Positions 35,793-44,122 of a stretch of DNA of 64,000 nt are shown here, piece by piece (position 1 is the stretch's first letter; each line of letters opens with the position of its first letter). The DNA lies in NCBI GenBank assembly GCA_910579165.1, contig CAJTTF010000006.1, forward strand, positions 1 through 64,000. The letters are read 5' to 3'. The notes under the pieces are model-generated. The model was not told where the DNA came from, made no database searches, and worked only from the letters and a program-made list of their open reading frames with translations. Made by a program: the position numbers and the translations under genes. The DNA is from an uncultured Atopobiaceae bacterium. Its GTDB lineage: Bacteria; Actinomycetota; Coriobacteriia; Coriobacteriales; Atopobiaceae.

Positions 35793-37565
35793 TTAGTCGT
35801 TATTGGACGCGGCTGACGCGGAAATAGTCCCAGGAGCAGGCGCGGAAGTAGGAGTAGACACAAGCTCAGAAACGGGCACAGATGCAGAAGAGGGATTGAA
35901 AGCGCTAGGCACCGTCGAACGCGAAGCAGGCTCTTCCATTTTCAGGGTACCCTCGGCCTTAGCGATGGCTGCACGGACAAATTCTTTAAAGAGCGGCTGA
36001 GGATGCGTGGGCCGACTCTTGAATTCAGGATGTGCTTGCGTTGCAACAAACCAGGGGTGTTGCGTGGCGGGAAGCTCAATAATTTCGACAAGCGCGTTAT
36101 CAGGGCTGGTACCAGAAATAACCAAACCGGCCTCCACAAGAGCACCGCGATAATTGTTATTGAATTCGTAGCGATGACGATGACGCTCAGAAATCTCGCG
36201 CGTGCCGTAGGCTTCAAACGCGCGCGTTCCCTCCTTCACGACGCAGGGATATGAACCCAGGCGCTGAGTGCCTCCCTTGGCGGATATATCGGTTTGCTCG
36301 GCCATAAGATCAATAACAGGATATTTGCATTTCTCCACAAATTCCGTTGAATTTGCATCTTTCATACCGGCCACATTGCGAGCAAATTCGCAGACAGCCA
36401 CCTGCATACCCAGGCAAAGGCCCAGGAAGGGAATGTTATGCTTGCGCGCGTATGCCGCCGCGAGAATCTTCCCTTCAATACCGCGGATACCAAAACCGCC
36501 GGGAACCAAAATGCCGTCAGCATCGCCTAGGACCTTCTCAACATCTTCTTCAACGAGATTCTCACCGTCAATCAGCTGGATTATTACATGCTTGCCAAAA
36601 TGAATAGCAGCATGACGGATAGCCTCCAAAACCGAGAGATACGCATCTGGTAGCTGCGTGTATTTGCCCACCACCTTAATAGTAAAGGTGTCCTCCTTGG
36701 CATCAGCCTTATGCATTGCCTCTGTAAACTCCTGCCACGCCGAGAGATCTATGGCCTGAGGACTCAAACCAAGGCGCTCGCAAACCTGCACGTCAAAGTT
36801 TTGCTCAGCAAGGTGCTGTGGCACATCATAGATAGAGGTGCAGTCAGAATTTTCAAATACGTGGTCTGCAGCAACATCACAAAAATTGGCAATCTTCTGA
36901 CGAATATCGGCGTCCACCTCGTGGTCTGAGCGGCAGACAATAAAGTCAGGCTGAATACCCATGGATCGCAGTTCTTTCACCGAATGTTGCGTGGGTTTCG
37001 TTTTAACCTCGTGAGCTGCGCTGATATAAGGAACAAGGCTCACGTGAATGAAACAGACGTCGGCCGAGGGATGCTTGGAGCGAAACTGGCGCATAGCCTC
37101 TACAAATGGTGTGGACTCAATGTCACCAATCGTCCCGCCAAGCTCAGTAATAACGACATCGGCGTCCGTGGCCTTTTCGATAGCCTCAAACTGGTCGACA
37201 ATGGCGCCTGTTACATGAGGTACCACCTGCACCGTGCCTCCCAGAAAATCGCCCTCGCGCTCTTGTTTGATGAGGTTTTGATAGATAAGGCCAGTGGTGA
37301 AATTAGAATCCTTGGTTAGATTTTCGTCGATAAAGCGCTCGTAGTGACCTAAGTCAAGATCTGTCTCTTTACCGTCTTCTGTAACAAATACCTCGCCATG
37401 CTGGAAGGGGCTCATAGTGCCTGGATCAACGTTGAGGTAAGGGTCTGCTTTTTGCATCATGACCTTGTAGCCGCGGGCTTTTAAGAGGCGCCCAAGAGAT
37501 GCGGCGGTGATGCCTTTGCCAAGAGATGAAACAACTCCTCCAGTTACAAAGACATGTTTGGTCAT
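35793..37565 (-). CDS. pyrG: CTP synthase
   Basis: Amidates UTP to CTP using glutamine and ATP. The 590-residue protein has the synthetase domain (GGVVSSLGKGITAASLGRLL, QKADPYLNVDPGTMSP) and the class I glutaminase domain with GLCLGMQ carrying the nucleophile Cys, and HPEFKSRP near the end. A Ser/Pro/Ala-rich tail of about 53 residues after the glutaminase domain is not typical. Nine bases separate it from xerD. Confidence 0.97.
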   Translation of the reverse strand: MTKHVFVTGGVVSSLGKGITAASLGRLLKARGYKVMMQKADPYLNVDPGTMSPFQHGEVFVTEDGKETDLDLGHYERFIDENLTKDSNFTTGLIYQNLIKQEREGDFLGGTVQVVPHVTGAIVDQFEAIEKATDADVVITELGGTIGDIESTPFVEAMRQFRSKHPSADVCFIHVSLVPYISAAHEVKTKPTQHSVKELRSMGIQPDFIVCRSDHEVDADIRQKIANFCDVAADHVFENSDCTSIYDVPQHLAEQNFDVQVCERLGLSPQAIDLSAWQEFTEAMHKADAKEDTFTIKVVGKYTQLPDAYLSVLEAIRHAAIHFGKHVIIQLIDGENLVEEDVEKVLGDADGILVPGGFGIRGIEGKILAAAYARKHNIPFLGLCLGMQVAVCEFARNVAGMKDANSTEFVEKCKYPVIDLMAEQTDISAKGGTQRLGSYPCVVKEGTRAFEAYGTREISERHRHRYEFNNNYRGALVEAGLVISGTSPDNALVEIIELPATQHPWFVATQAHPEFKSRPTHPQPLFKEFVRAAIAKAEGTLKMEEPASRSTVPSAFNPSSASVPVSELVSTPTSAPAPGTISASAASNND

Positions 37566-37651
37566 AGATTCACCTCTAAATTCAACTCAAGAAACCGTTT
37601 TAAGAAACCGTTTTGGAAACGCTTTTTCTATCCTATCAGAAGCGCGCAGGC

Positions 37652-39349
37652 TTACGTTGATGAAAGTAGAGTTTTTGCGTGGCTCAGAGAGATATCCGTG
37701 ACTTCACCCGAAAGCATCCGTGCGATTTCTTGCGTTCGCGCCTGACCGGAGACTGCTTCAAGCGTTGTCCTGGGAATGGTTGCTCCTGAAGCGATGTCTT
37801 CTGTCTCCGTCTTCTTAACGACATAATGCTTATCGGCAGCGCTCGCAATTTGTGGGAGATGTGTCACACAAATAACTTGGTGCGAACGAGAAAGCTCCTT
37901 CAAAACGCGCGCAAGAGAAAGTGCCACGTTTCCGCCCACGCCCGCATCCACCTCGTCAAAGACGAGCGTTTCAACCTCATCGGCGGTGCCTGCAACCACC
38001 TTAATAGCGAGCATAATGCGGCTGAGTTCTCCTCCGGAAGCAATTTTTTTCAGGGACTTTGCCGAGAGATTCTGCGCTGCACGATACAAAAACTCCACGC
38101 GCGCCGGGCCGGCTTCAGTCCACGCTTCTTCAGAAAGTGGGGTCAGCTGCATCTCAAGGACCGCTGTGCCCATCTGGAGTTTGGCCATCTCGTTGGTAAC
38201 CGCCTGCACAAAACGTGGAGCAGCTTCGCGACGCGCATCTGAAAGGGCTTTGGCAGCGTCGCGAAGATTCCTTTTGGCTGCGTCTAATCTTTCTTCTGCC
38301 TCTTGCAAGGTTTTATCGGCATACGCCACGGTTTCAAGGGTCTCTGTAGCTGCTGTAAGCTGCGCTTCCACGTCTTCCATCGTGGGTCCAAAGGTACGCA
38401 AAAGCGACTGCATATCAGCCTGGCGCTTCTGCATGCGCTCAAGGTCCTGTGGATCGATCTCTAAATTGGCAAGGTACGAGCTGAGGGAGGCCTGTACGTC
38501 TTCTGCCTCCGTTGCTGCCGAGAATAGTTGTTGAGAAGCAGGCGCAAGGCTTTCATCCAAGCGGCTTGCTTCACGCATTTCTGCAGCTGAGCTCTGAAGG
38601 AGTGCAATTGCGCCCGTATCCCCTGTGAGGTGTTGAAAGGCCGCGCGGGCATGCTCCGCAAGTTTTGTGGCATGCTCTGCCAGGGGCAACTTCTTTTCTA
38701 GCTCTTCAATCTCTTCTGGAGACGGCCTTAACCCTTCAATGCGTGTCTTGACGTAGGTTGCTTGCTCCAGCTTTTCTTCGCTCGTTGCAGCCATGTCTGC
38801 CACACGACGGTACGTAGCCTCAGCCTCCTTTTTACCTTGAAACGCTTTTTGATAGGTTTGAAGAGCAGGGGCTATAGAATCCTCTGCCCAGGCATCTAGA
38901 AGTCGCACATGATTGGATACCTCCAAAAGCTTTTGGTGCTCATGCTGCCCACAAAGGTCAATAGTCGTACCACAAGTTTCGGCAAGCGCTCCAACGCTTT
39001 CAACTTCGCCATCTATCCAAACGCGAGAACGTCCATCGCGAGAAACTGTACGTTTTACCACGTGTTCTGCGCCAGAATGTGCTTCAGCGTCAGAACTTTT
39101 ATCGTGACTACTCTCACAAGAGACTTGATCTTGATGAGCAGCGTACATGCGAGCATTGACGGAGAGTTCATCTGATCCCTCGCGCACCATTAAAGAATCG
39201 GCACGCTCCCCCACCAAGAGCTTGAGCGCCGTTAAGAAAGCAGTCTTGCCGGAACCCGTTTCCCCGGTAATGACGGTAAGGCCAGCAGCTGGTACAAACG
39301 ACGCCTTTTCAATGAGGGCAATGTTTTTTGCCTGGAGTTCATCAAGCAT
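37652..39349 (-). CDS. recN: DNA repair ATPase RecN
   Basis: SMC-like protein acting in double-strand break repair. The 565-residue protein starts LDELQAKNIALIEKASF, with Walker A ITGETGSGKTAFLTALKLL, a long coiled coil in the middle, the signature IASGGELSRIMLAIK and Walker B ETLVFDEVDAGVGG. Eleven bases separate it from nadK upstream. Confidence 0.96.
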   Translation of the reverse strand: MLDELQAKNIALIEKASFVPAAGLTVITGETGSGKTAFLTALKLLVGERADSLMVREGSDELSVNARMYAAHQDQVSCESSHDKSSDAEAHSGAEHVVKRTVSRDGRSRVWIDGEVESVGALAETCGTTIDLCGQHEHQKLLEVSNHVRLLDAWAEDSIAPALQTYQKAFQGKKEAEATYRRVADMAATSEEKLEQATYVKTRIEGLRPSPEEIEELEKKLPLAEHATKLAEHARAAFQHLTGDTGAIALLQSSAAEMREASRLDESLAPASQQLFSAATEAEDVQASLSSYLANLEIDPQDLERMQKRQADMQSLLRTFGPTMEDVEAQLTAATETLETVAYADKTLQEAEERLDAAKRNLRDAAKALSDARREAAPRFVQAVTNEMAKLQMGTAVLEMQLTPLSEEAWTEAGPARVEFLYRAAQNLSAKSLKKIASGGELSRIMLAIKVVAGTADEVETLVFDEVDAGVGGNVALSLARVLKELSRSHQVICVTHLPQIASAADKHYVVKKTETEDIASGATIPRTTLEAVSGQARTQEIARMLSGEVTDISLSHAKTLLSST

Positions 39350-39360
39350 TGCAATCCTTC

Positions 39361-40281
39361 TTACCTACTATGCTGTTCGCGCTCACCCATGCCGTAGAAC
39401 ACTCGAGAAACGCTTCGATAAAAGCCATGATTGTCATCCGTGAGGAACCGAATATCCTCGGCACCCTTAGCTATTGTAATTTTTTGCGCTTGCCACGCCT
39501 CTTCCTCTAAGGCAGCGCGCGAATTTACCTCAGCGCTTACCAGGCCTTCTGGCCCAAGAAGCTTGCCGTCACAAAAGAGCGCACGCTCAACGGGTCTCTC
39601 GCGAGAGATTGTAAGCTCAACGATGTCAGCGGGACTCGTTAAAAACGCACGAGCTTGAATGGTATGAGGGGCGATAGGAACACAAACCATACCTTTAAAC
39701 GCAGGTGTAACAATGGGGCCACCTGCACTGAGAGCATAACCGGTAGAGCCCGTTGCAGTTGAGACAACAAAGCCGTCAGCGCGCAGTCTATCGATAAAAT
39801 TCCCGGAAACTTCGATATCAAATTCAACAATGTCGCCAAGCATACCGCGTGAAAGAGCAAGTTCATTCAAGCAAAAGACATCTTTGATCTCGCGTCTCTG
39901 GCCGGACTCGTTTTGAAATGTCGCGCTCACAGAGAGTGTCGTGCGATTCTCTACATGGAGCTCTCCCGCAAGGGCGCTTGCTATGCGCTTCTCTATGTGG
40001 GTTTGATCTGCACCGGCCAAAAAACCAAGATGTCCATAGGAAATTCCTAAAAGGGGGACCTCTGTATAGCCGATGAGACGCGCCGCGCGCAGGAGGGTAC
40101 CATCGCCACCAAACGAGATAACGAGCGAGGCTCCTGCTGCATTTGTAGCACCCAGAGGAGCCTTATGCTTATCGTAGGCCCATACTACCTCTATGCCCTG
40201 ACCTTGTAGCCAGGTAGCAATGTGCTGAGAACCCTCCTTGGCATCTTCGCGCGAATAATTGGGGACAAGAAGAACTTTCAT
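39361..40281 (-). CDS. nadK: NAD kinase
   Basis: Phosphorylates NAD to NADP. The 306-residue protein has the GGDGTLLRAAR motif, GHLGFLAG, the conserved NELALSRG and the STATGSTGYALSAGGPI block. A GTG at 40287 is an alternative start two codons earlier; neither has a strong ribosome site. The tlyA-nadK-recN order is common in Gram-positive genomes. A four-unit tandem repeat lies just upstream. Confidence 0.95.
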   Translation of the reverse strand: MKVLLVPNYSREDAKEGSQHIATWLQGQGIEVVWAYDKHKAPLGATNAAGASLVISFGGDGTLLRAARLIGYTEVPLLGISYGHLGFLAGADQTHIEKRIASALAGELHVENRTTLSVSATFQNESGQRREIKDVFCLNELALSRGMLGDIVEFDIEVSGNFIDRLRADGFVVSTATGSTGYALSAGGPIVTPAFKGMVCVPIAPHTIQARAFLTSPADIVELTISRERPVERALFCDGKLLGPEGLVSAEVNSRAALEEEAWQAQKITIAKGAEDIRFLTDDNHGFYRSVSRVFYGMGEREQHSR

Positions 40282-40300
40282 GGGCACTATCTTACTCTTT

Positions 40301-40408
40301 TCAATCCAGTATTTCTGTTTGCAATGTTCAATTCAATATTTTTCGACCACGCGTTCAGACCAGTCCTTCTGCTCCCAAGGTTAATCCAGTATTGCTGCGC
40401 GCAAGATA
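40301..40408. repeat. Four tandem ~27-base degenerate repeats in the tlyA-nadK spacer
   Basis: Units at 40301-40327, 40328-40354, 40355-40380 and 40381-40408 keep a 26-28-base period. Units 1 and 4 share AATCCAGTATT plus CTG and GCAA; units 2 and 3 are more diverged but hold TCA and CAGT/CAAT at the same positions. The array fills most of the 167-base spacer and is non-coding. Confidence 0.75.
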
Positions 40409-40448
40409 AATACTTTTAACCGGAAAGCATCTCCTGAGCAGATTAGCT

Positions 40449-41300
40449 TTAGCTTTTCTGAGCCCAAAGCAAATACTCTTGATTGCCCTTCGCACCTTTC
40501 AAAGGACTTGGAGTTGTTCCCTTCACTATAAAGTCCTTTTGGCATAAGAGTTCTTCCACCTGGCACAACGCCTTTTTTCGAAGCTCTTCGTCGCGCACCA
40601 CGCCGCCACGTTCTACCTCGTGCCGCGCAAGCTCAAATTGCGGCTTCACGAGAAAGATAGCATCGGCACCTTTTGCAAGTACGCACACCACAGAATCGAT
40701 GATGTGAGCGATAGAGGTAAAACTTACGTCAACGGTTGCAAAGGCAAAGACATGTTGATGCTCCGAGACGCTCGCGAAGTCTACGATATTAGTGCGCTCA
40801 AAAACTCGCACCCGTTCGTCTTGGCGAAGCCCCCAGTCAAACTGCGCGTAGCCAACGTCAATGGCCGCTACGCTTTTTGCGCCCTCTTGCAAAAGGCAAT
40901 CGGTAAAACCGCCTGTAGAGCACCCTATATCAATACAATCCTTGTAAGCAGCGCTTAAGCCCTGATCCCGCCAGACATCAAAAGCGCCCTTGAGCTTATT
41001 CCCCCCTCGACTCACGAACTGCTGCCCACGGTTGCTACTCACGAACGCTGGGGTTTTCCCCCTAATACAATCCGCTGCGCTTCCCCCTTCGTCCTTTTCA
41101 ACAAGGCCTAGACGATCGCTTTCTCCTTTTATATGGATATATGCTCCAACTTCCACAAGGGTTGCCGGTGAGGAATAGCGCTCACCCCTTCCCGAGACAA
41201 GCCCGGCCAAAATAGCACGCGCTGCTTCGTCGGTAGAAGAAAAGAGCCCGCGGCTGGCGAGCTCCTCGTCTAAACGTCGTTTGCGCTGCGACCGCGTCAT
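40449..41300 (-). CDS. tlyA: TlyA-family rRNA 2'-O-methyltransferase
   Basis: The 283-residue protein has an N-terminal S4 RNA-binding domain (RRLDEELASRGLFSSTDEA) and an FtsJ-like methyltransferase domain with FVSRGGNKLKGA, DIGCSTGGFTDCLL and VDVSFTSIAHI. In mycobacteria TlyA methylates cytidines of 16S and 23S rRNA. Its ATG directly follows the xseB stop (TAGATG). Confidence 0.92.
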   Translation of the reverse strand: MTRSQRKRRLDEELASRGLFSSTDEAARAILAGLVSGRGERYSSPATLVEVGAYIHIKGESDRLGLVEKDEGGSAADCIRGKTPAFVSSNRGQQFVSRGGNKLKGAFDVWRDQGLSAAYKDCIDIGCSTGGFTDCLLQEGAKSVAAIDVGYAQFDWGLRQDERVRVFERTNIVDFASVSEHQHVFAFATVDVSFTSIAHIIDSVVCVLAKGADAIFLVKPQFELARHEVERGGVVRDEELRKKALCQVEELLCQKDFIVKGTTPSPLKGAKGNQEYLLWAQKS

Positions 41301-41693
41301 CTATGCTTCGTCCTCACCTGCCAGTGCCGTACCGTCAGCATCTACGGAAGAAGATGAGTTTACGTCATTCTCGGCAACCGCATCATTGCTTAACACATCC
41401 TCACCGTCTGCGCTCTTTTCGAGAACGGCCTCCTCAACCTCTGCCTCGCTGGATTCTGTGATCACGTCTTCTTCACTGAGCATTTCTTGCAGTTTTTGCT
41501 TTTCTTCATCGCTCAGGTTTTCATCGTCAATGATCTGCGTGGCGCGCGTCCCTAGTTCAACCGCCTCATTTAAGAGATCCATTGAGGTTTCAAGCGCGGT
41601 GTCCTCGCCTTCAACCTGCGTTGCAATTTCTTGAAGACGATCAAGGATTCCTTTGAAATCTTGTGCGTCTTGATTTGTTTGTTTATCGGCCAT
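41301..41693 (-). CDS. xseB: Exodeoxyribonuclease VII small subunit with acidic tail
   Basis: Residues 13 to about 75 match XseB: FKGILDRLQEIATQVEGEDTAL and MDLLNEAVELG. The remaining 55 residues, rich in Glu, Asp, Ser and Ala, are an added disordered tail; typical XseB proteins are 60-90 residues long. The large subunit gene xseA, which usually adjoins it, is not in the window. The gene lies between nusB and tlyA. Confidence 0.9.
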   Translation of the reverse strand: MADKQTNQDAQDFKGILDRLQEIATQVEGEDTALETSMDLLNEAVELGTRATQIIDDENLSDEEKQKLQEMLSEEDVITESSEAEVEEAVLEKSADGEDVLSNDAVAENDVNSSSSVDADGTALAGEDEA

Positions 41694-41714
41694 ATCAACT
41701 CACTTATTCTTCAG

Positions 41715-41840
41715 CTTCTATCGCTTTTTAAACCTTACTTAATCATCTGCCTTGCTTGAGCTTCTATTGTTCTTTATGCCCTGCTTAATCTTCTATCGTT
41801 ATTTGTACGTTGCTTAAGTAATCTATCGCTCTTTAACTCA
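41715..41840. repeat. Four degenerate ~29-base repeats in the nusB-xseB spacer
   Basis: Units with the pattern CTTCTAT(C/T)G-T-TTT followed by CTTAA start at 41715, 41761, 41790 and 41821 (the last begins ATCTATCGCTCTTTAACT). Units 2 and 3 abut at 29 bases; 17 bases separate units 1 and 2. Non-coding, in the 175-base spacer. Confidence 0.7.
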
Positions 41841-41868
41841 CTTTTGGCATCTTCAATTATTTGTCGAA

Positions 41869-42441
41869 TTATTTGTCAGTCTCGTTAAGTTTTTTTGCCT
41901 GGGCCATCAAAAAATCAACGCCTTTAGCCTTATCGCGTACAATCCTGCCCAAAATACCGTTCACAAACTGAAACGATTGCTCGCCGCCAAATATCTTCGA
42001 GAGATTTACCGCCTCGTTAATAGCAACTTCAGTGTCAACCGTAGCATCTGACTCCGCTATTCCAAGCTGCTCAGCACGAGAAGCAATCTCATCAGCAAAC
42101 AGCAGCTCAGCGAGGGACAGGCGCAAGATATTCTTGTCGACAAGAGCCATCCTGTTGATATCCCAGTGCGACGAAACTCCTTGCAAAACTGCATCAAGCA
42201 TTTCACGATGAAGATAGGTTGTCTCCGCCAGAATCTGGGCAAACTCATCGGCTGGCCCCTCCGTTACCACATAGGGTGATGCGAGAACCTCTTCAATCGT
42301 TTGATTGGAATTGTCCGCCTGGAAGAGAAGCTGAAGCGCTTGTGCTCGTGACAAAAGACGTCCATGCAGCGCAGAATGTTTGCGCGGCGTAGTTGGAGAC
42401 TGTTCTGCGTCTGGCATTGACTTATAGGGTGAGGGAGGCAT
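41869..42441 (-). CDS. nusB: Transcription antitermination factor NusB
   Basis: A 190-residue RNA-binding helical protein. After a 28-residue N-terminal extension come SRAQALQLLFQAD, WDINRMALVDKNILRLSLAELLF and NEAVNLSKIFGGEQSFQFVNGILG, the family core. NusB with NusE binds boxA in rRNA leaders. It follows efp and the Asp23-family gene, the usual efp-nusB neighbourhood. Confidence 0.95.
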   Translation of the reverse strand: MPPSPYKSMPDAEQSPTTPRKHSALHGRLLSRAQALQLLFQADNSNQTIEEVLASPYVVTEGPADEFAQILAETTYLHREMLDAVLQGVSSHWDINRMALVDKNILRLSLAELLFADEIASRAEQLGIAESDATVDTEVAINEAVNLSKIFGGEQSFQFVNGILGRIVRDKAKGVDFLMAQAKKLNETDK

Positions 42442-42460
42442 GCTGCGGTTTCGTTATAAG

Positions 42461-42490
42461 AATAGACGTTTGCTATGAAAATAGACGTTT
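42461..42490. repeat. Direct repeat in the gls24-nusB spacer
   Basis: AATAGACGTTT occurs at 42461-42471 and again at 42480-42490, a 19-base period, within an 88-base spacer. It is too short to assign a function. Confidence 0.5.
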
Positions 42491-42529
42491 AGAAGTTGCC
42501 AAACACGTAAGATCCATACAGCACATCGA

Positions 42530-42889
42530 TTAATTCCTAGGGGAGATGAGCTGATCAATACGAACGTTTACGCGAGCAACATCAATAGATATCTGCGTTT
42601 TGAGAGCAGCGACGGTTGCCTCGCGGATCTTCTCGGCAAGCGAAGGAAAATCATAGCCATAAAAAACAGCAACGGGTACCGTTACCTCAATTGCCCCATC
42701 CACAATCTCGCTTGTCACGGATTCTGTGGGCTCAGCGTCCTTGGGCTTAAAGAACGAGAAGAGCTGCGAAGAGACGTTGTGACCCATCACGAAGGCCACG
42801 CCTTCAATCTTCTCCACGGCATCGGTCACTATTGAATCAATGACCTGGTTGGAAATGGCAAAGCCTTGCATATTGAGTGCATCAGTCAT
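42530..42889 (-). CDS. Asp23/Gls24 family protein
   Basis: A 119-residue member of the Asp23/Gls24 (YqhY/AmaP-linked) family, seen in ISNQVIDSIVTDAVEKIEGV, then IEVTVPVAVFYGYDFP and VARVNVRIDQLI. Members in Gram-positives are linked to envelope stress or lipid balance. The place between efp and nusB matches B. subtilis yqhY, which lies next to nusB. Confidence 0.9.
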   Translation of the reverse strand: MTDALNMQGFAISNQVIDSIVTDAVEKIEGVAFVMGHNVSSQLFSFFKPKDAEPTESVTSEIVDGAIEVTVPVAVFYGYDFPSLAEKIREATVAALKTQISIDVARVNVRIDQLISPRN

Positions 42890-42910
42890 AACTGCTTCCT
42901 AGAAAGGTAC

Positions 42911-43474
42911 CTAAACGCGGCCAACGAATTCGCCGGAGCGCGTATCAATCTTTATCTTCTCCCCTTCGTTGAGGTAGAGCGGCACTTGAACGGTTGCTCC
43001 TGTAACAATAGTTGCAGGCTTTGTCCCTCCCTGGACCGTGTCGCCTTTAAAACCCGGATCAGTTTGGGTAATCTCGGTCTCAATGAACATGGGAGGGGTC
43101 ACGCCAAGGAGTTCTTCTCCGGCATACATAATTTGTACCGTGTCGTTCTCCAGCAGCCATTTTTCGTTCTCGCCAATATAGTCTTTGGAAAGCGGCAGCT
43201 GTTCATAGGTCTCGTTGTCCATGAAGTAGTAGTCCTCGCCGTCGTTATAGAGGTACTGATACTCTTTAGTGATAAGGGGGACATTTTCAAACTTGGTGCC
43301 GGCATTGCACGTCTGGTCAATGACACGACCGTTTTTGAGGTCTTTAATTTTGTAGCGCACAAACGCGCCGCCTTTGCCTGGCTTTACATGCTGGAACTCG
43401 ACAAGCGTATAAACGTTATCTTTAATCTTGAGACCCATGCCGTTTTTGAAATCTGCTGTGGAAATCTGAGGCAC
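42911..43474 (-). CDS. efp: Elongation factor P
   Basis: Relieves ribosome stalling at proline runs. The 187-residue protein has the three EF-P domains: the KOW-like first domain with the loop KPGKGGAF, where Lys34 is the position modified in other bacteria, then central and C-terminal OB domains ending in GEKIKIDTRSGEFVGRV. The start is a GTG after AAAGGAG. No modification enzymes (epmA/B, ymfI-type) are in the window. pepQ, its usual neighbour, lies about 5.5 kb upstream beyond a PTS island. Confidence 0.97.
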   Translation of the reverse strand: MPQISTADFKNGMGLKIKDNVYTLVEFQHVKPGKGGAFVRYKIKDLKNGRVIDQTCNAGTKFENVPLITKEYQYLYNDGEDYYFMDNETYEQLPLSKDYIGENEKWLLENDTVQIMYAGEELLGVTPPMFIETEITQTDPGFKGDTVQGGTKPATIVTGATVQVPLYLNEGEKIKIDTRSGEFVGRV

Positions 43475-43583
43475 TGTTTACTCCTTTGTTGACTACAACG
43501 GCTCTCTCTCACCGTGCGAAGCTTTATGTACAGCTTTATGTAACTGTCTACAGTTTTTTGCGGTGTCGACTACAGAGCCGAAT

Positions 43584-43612
43584 ACGATATGGCGCTAGTT
43601 TATCAGAAACAA
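43584..43612 (-). promoter_or_regulatory. Candidate efp promoter
   Basis: TTGTTT (43612-43607) and TATCGT (43589-43584) on the minus strand are 17 bases apart, about 110 bases before the efp start. The spacer downstream also holds the 12-base direct repeat AGCTTTATGTA(C/A) at 43520-43543. A promoter is expected because DUF956 and efp are unrelated in function. Confidence 0.4.
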
Positions 43613-43648
43613 GCTTGATGACTTAGGCGAACCACGAAGATCCTAAGC

Positions 43649-44107
43649 TCATTCGGCTTTCCTATTTTTGAAGAAACCTTTGATTCTGTTCTGGATGGTA
43701 CGCACCGCTGACTGCACATTTTGCGGCGCTGTGGTGAGTTTTTCTCGGCCAAGATGTGAACCAAGTGCGCGGACCAAGTTCTTACCGTCGCTTACGACAA
43801 ACTCAAGTGGACGTGTTTCCTTTGTTGACACCCTAATAGAACGCACATAGCTTCCTGCAGGTATATCAACCTCCACGCCTTCTATAGATGTCCAAGGAAT
43901 CTGAATGTACCCTCTACCGGAATCCGCGCGGTACTCCAAACCCCGGTCCCCCAATGCAAGCGTACCCGGCTTAGGAAAAAGTGGGTTGACAAACGTGTTT
44001 GCGCGAACTACGAGTTCAACATGGTGGTTGAGCTCCGGGGAATCCTCCTGCGTAAAGACCGCATCACGTTCTTTCTCTGTGAGGTCTTCGAGCGTACCTT
44101 TTCTCAC
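43649..44107 (-). CDS. DUF956 (ManO-like) protein
   Basis: A 152-residue protein matching the DUF956 family that accompanies mannose-type PTS operons: VVRANTFVNPLFPKPGTLALGDRGLEY and YIQIPWTSIEGVEVDIP. In lactic acid bacteria the relative ManO affects expression of the PTS. The start is a GTG after GGAG. It ends the man gene run but is separated from manZ by the permease gene. A Lys/Arg-rich tail extends the core. Confidence 0.85.
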   Translation of the reverse strand: MRKGTLEDLTEKERDAVFTQEDSPELNHHVELVVRANTFVNPLFPKPGTLALGDRGLEYRADSGRGYIQIPWTSIEGVEVDIPAGSYVRSIRVSTKETRPLEFVVSDGKNLVRALGSHLGREKLTTAPQNVQSAVRTIQNRIKGFFKNRKAE

Positions 44108-44122
44108 AGTAACTCCTACGTT

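Noticed and set aside
40301..40408. CRISPR-like array
   Set aside because: Units are directly abutting and degenerate, without unique spacers, and no cas genes are present.
42866..43492. 208-codon plus-strand frame antisense to efp
   Set aside because: Covers a clear elongation factor P gene and carries no recognisable motif.
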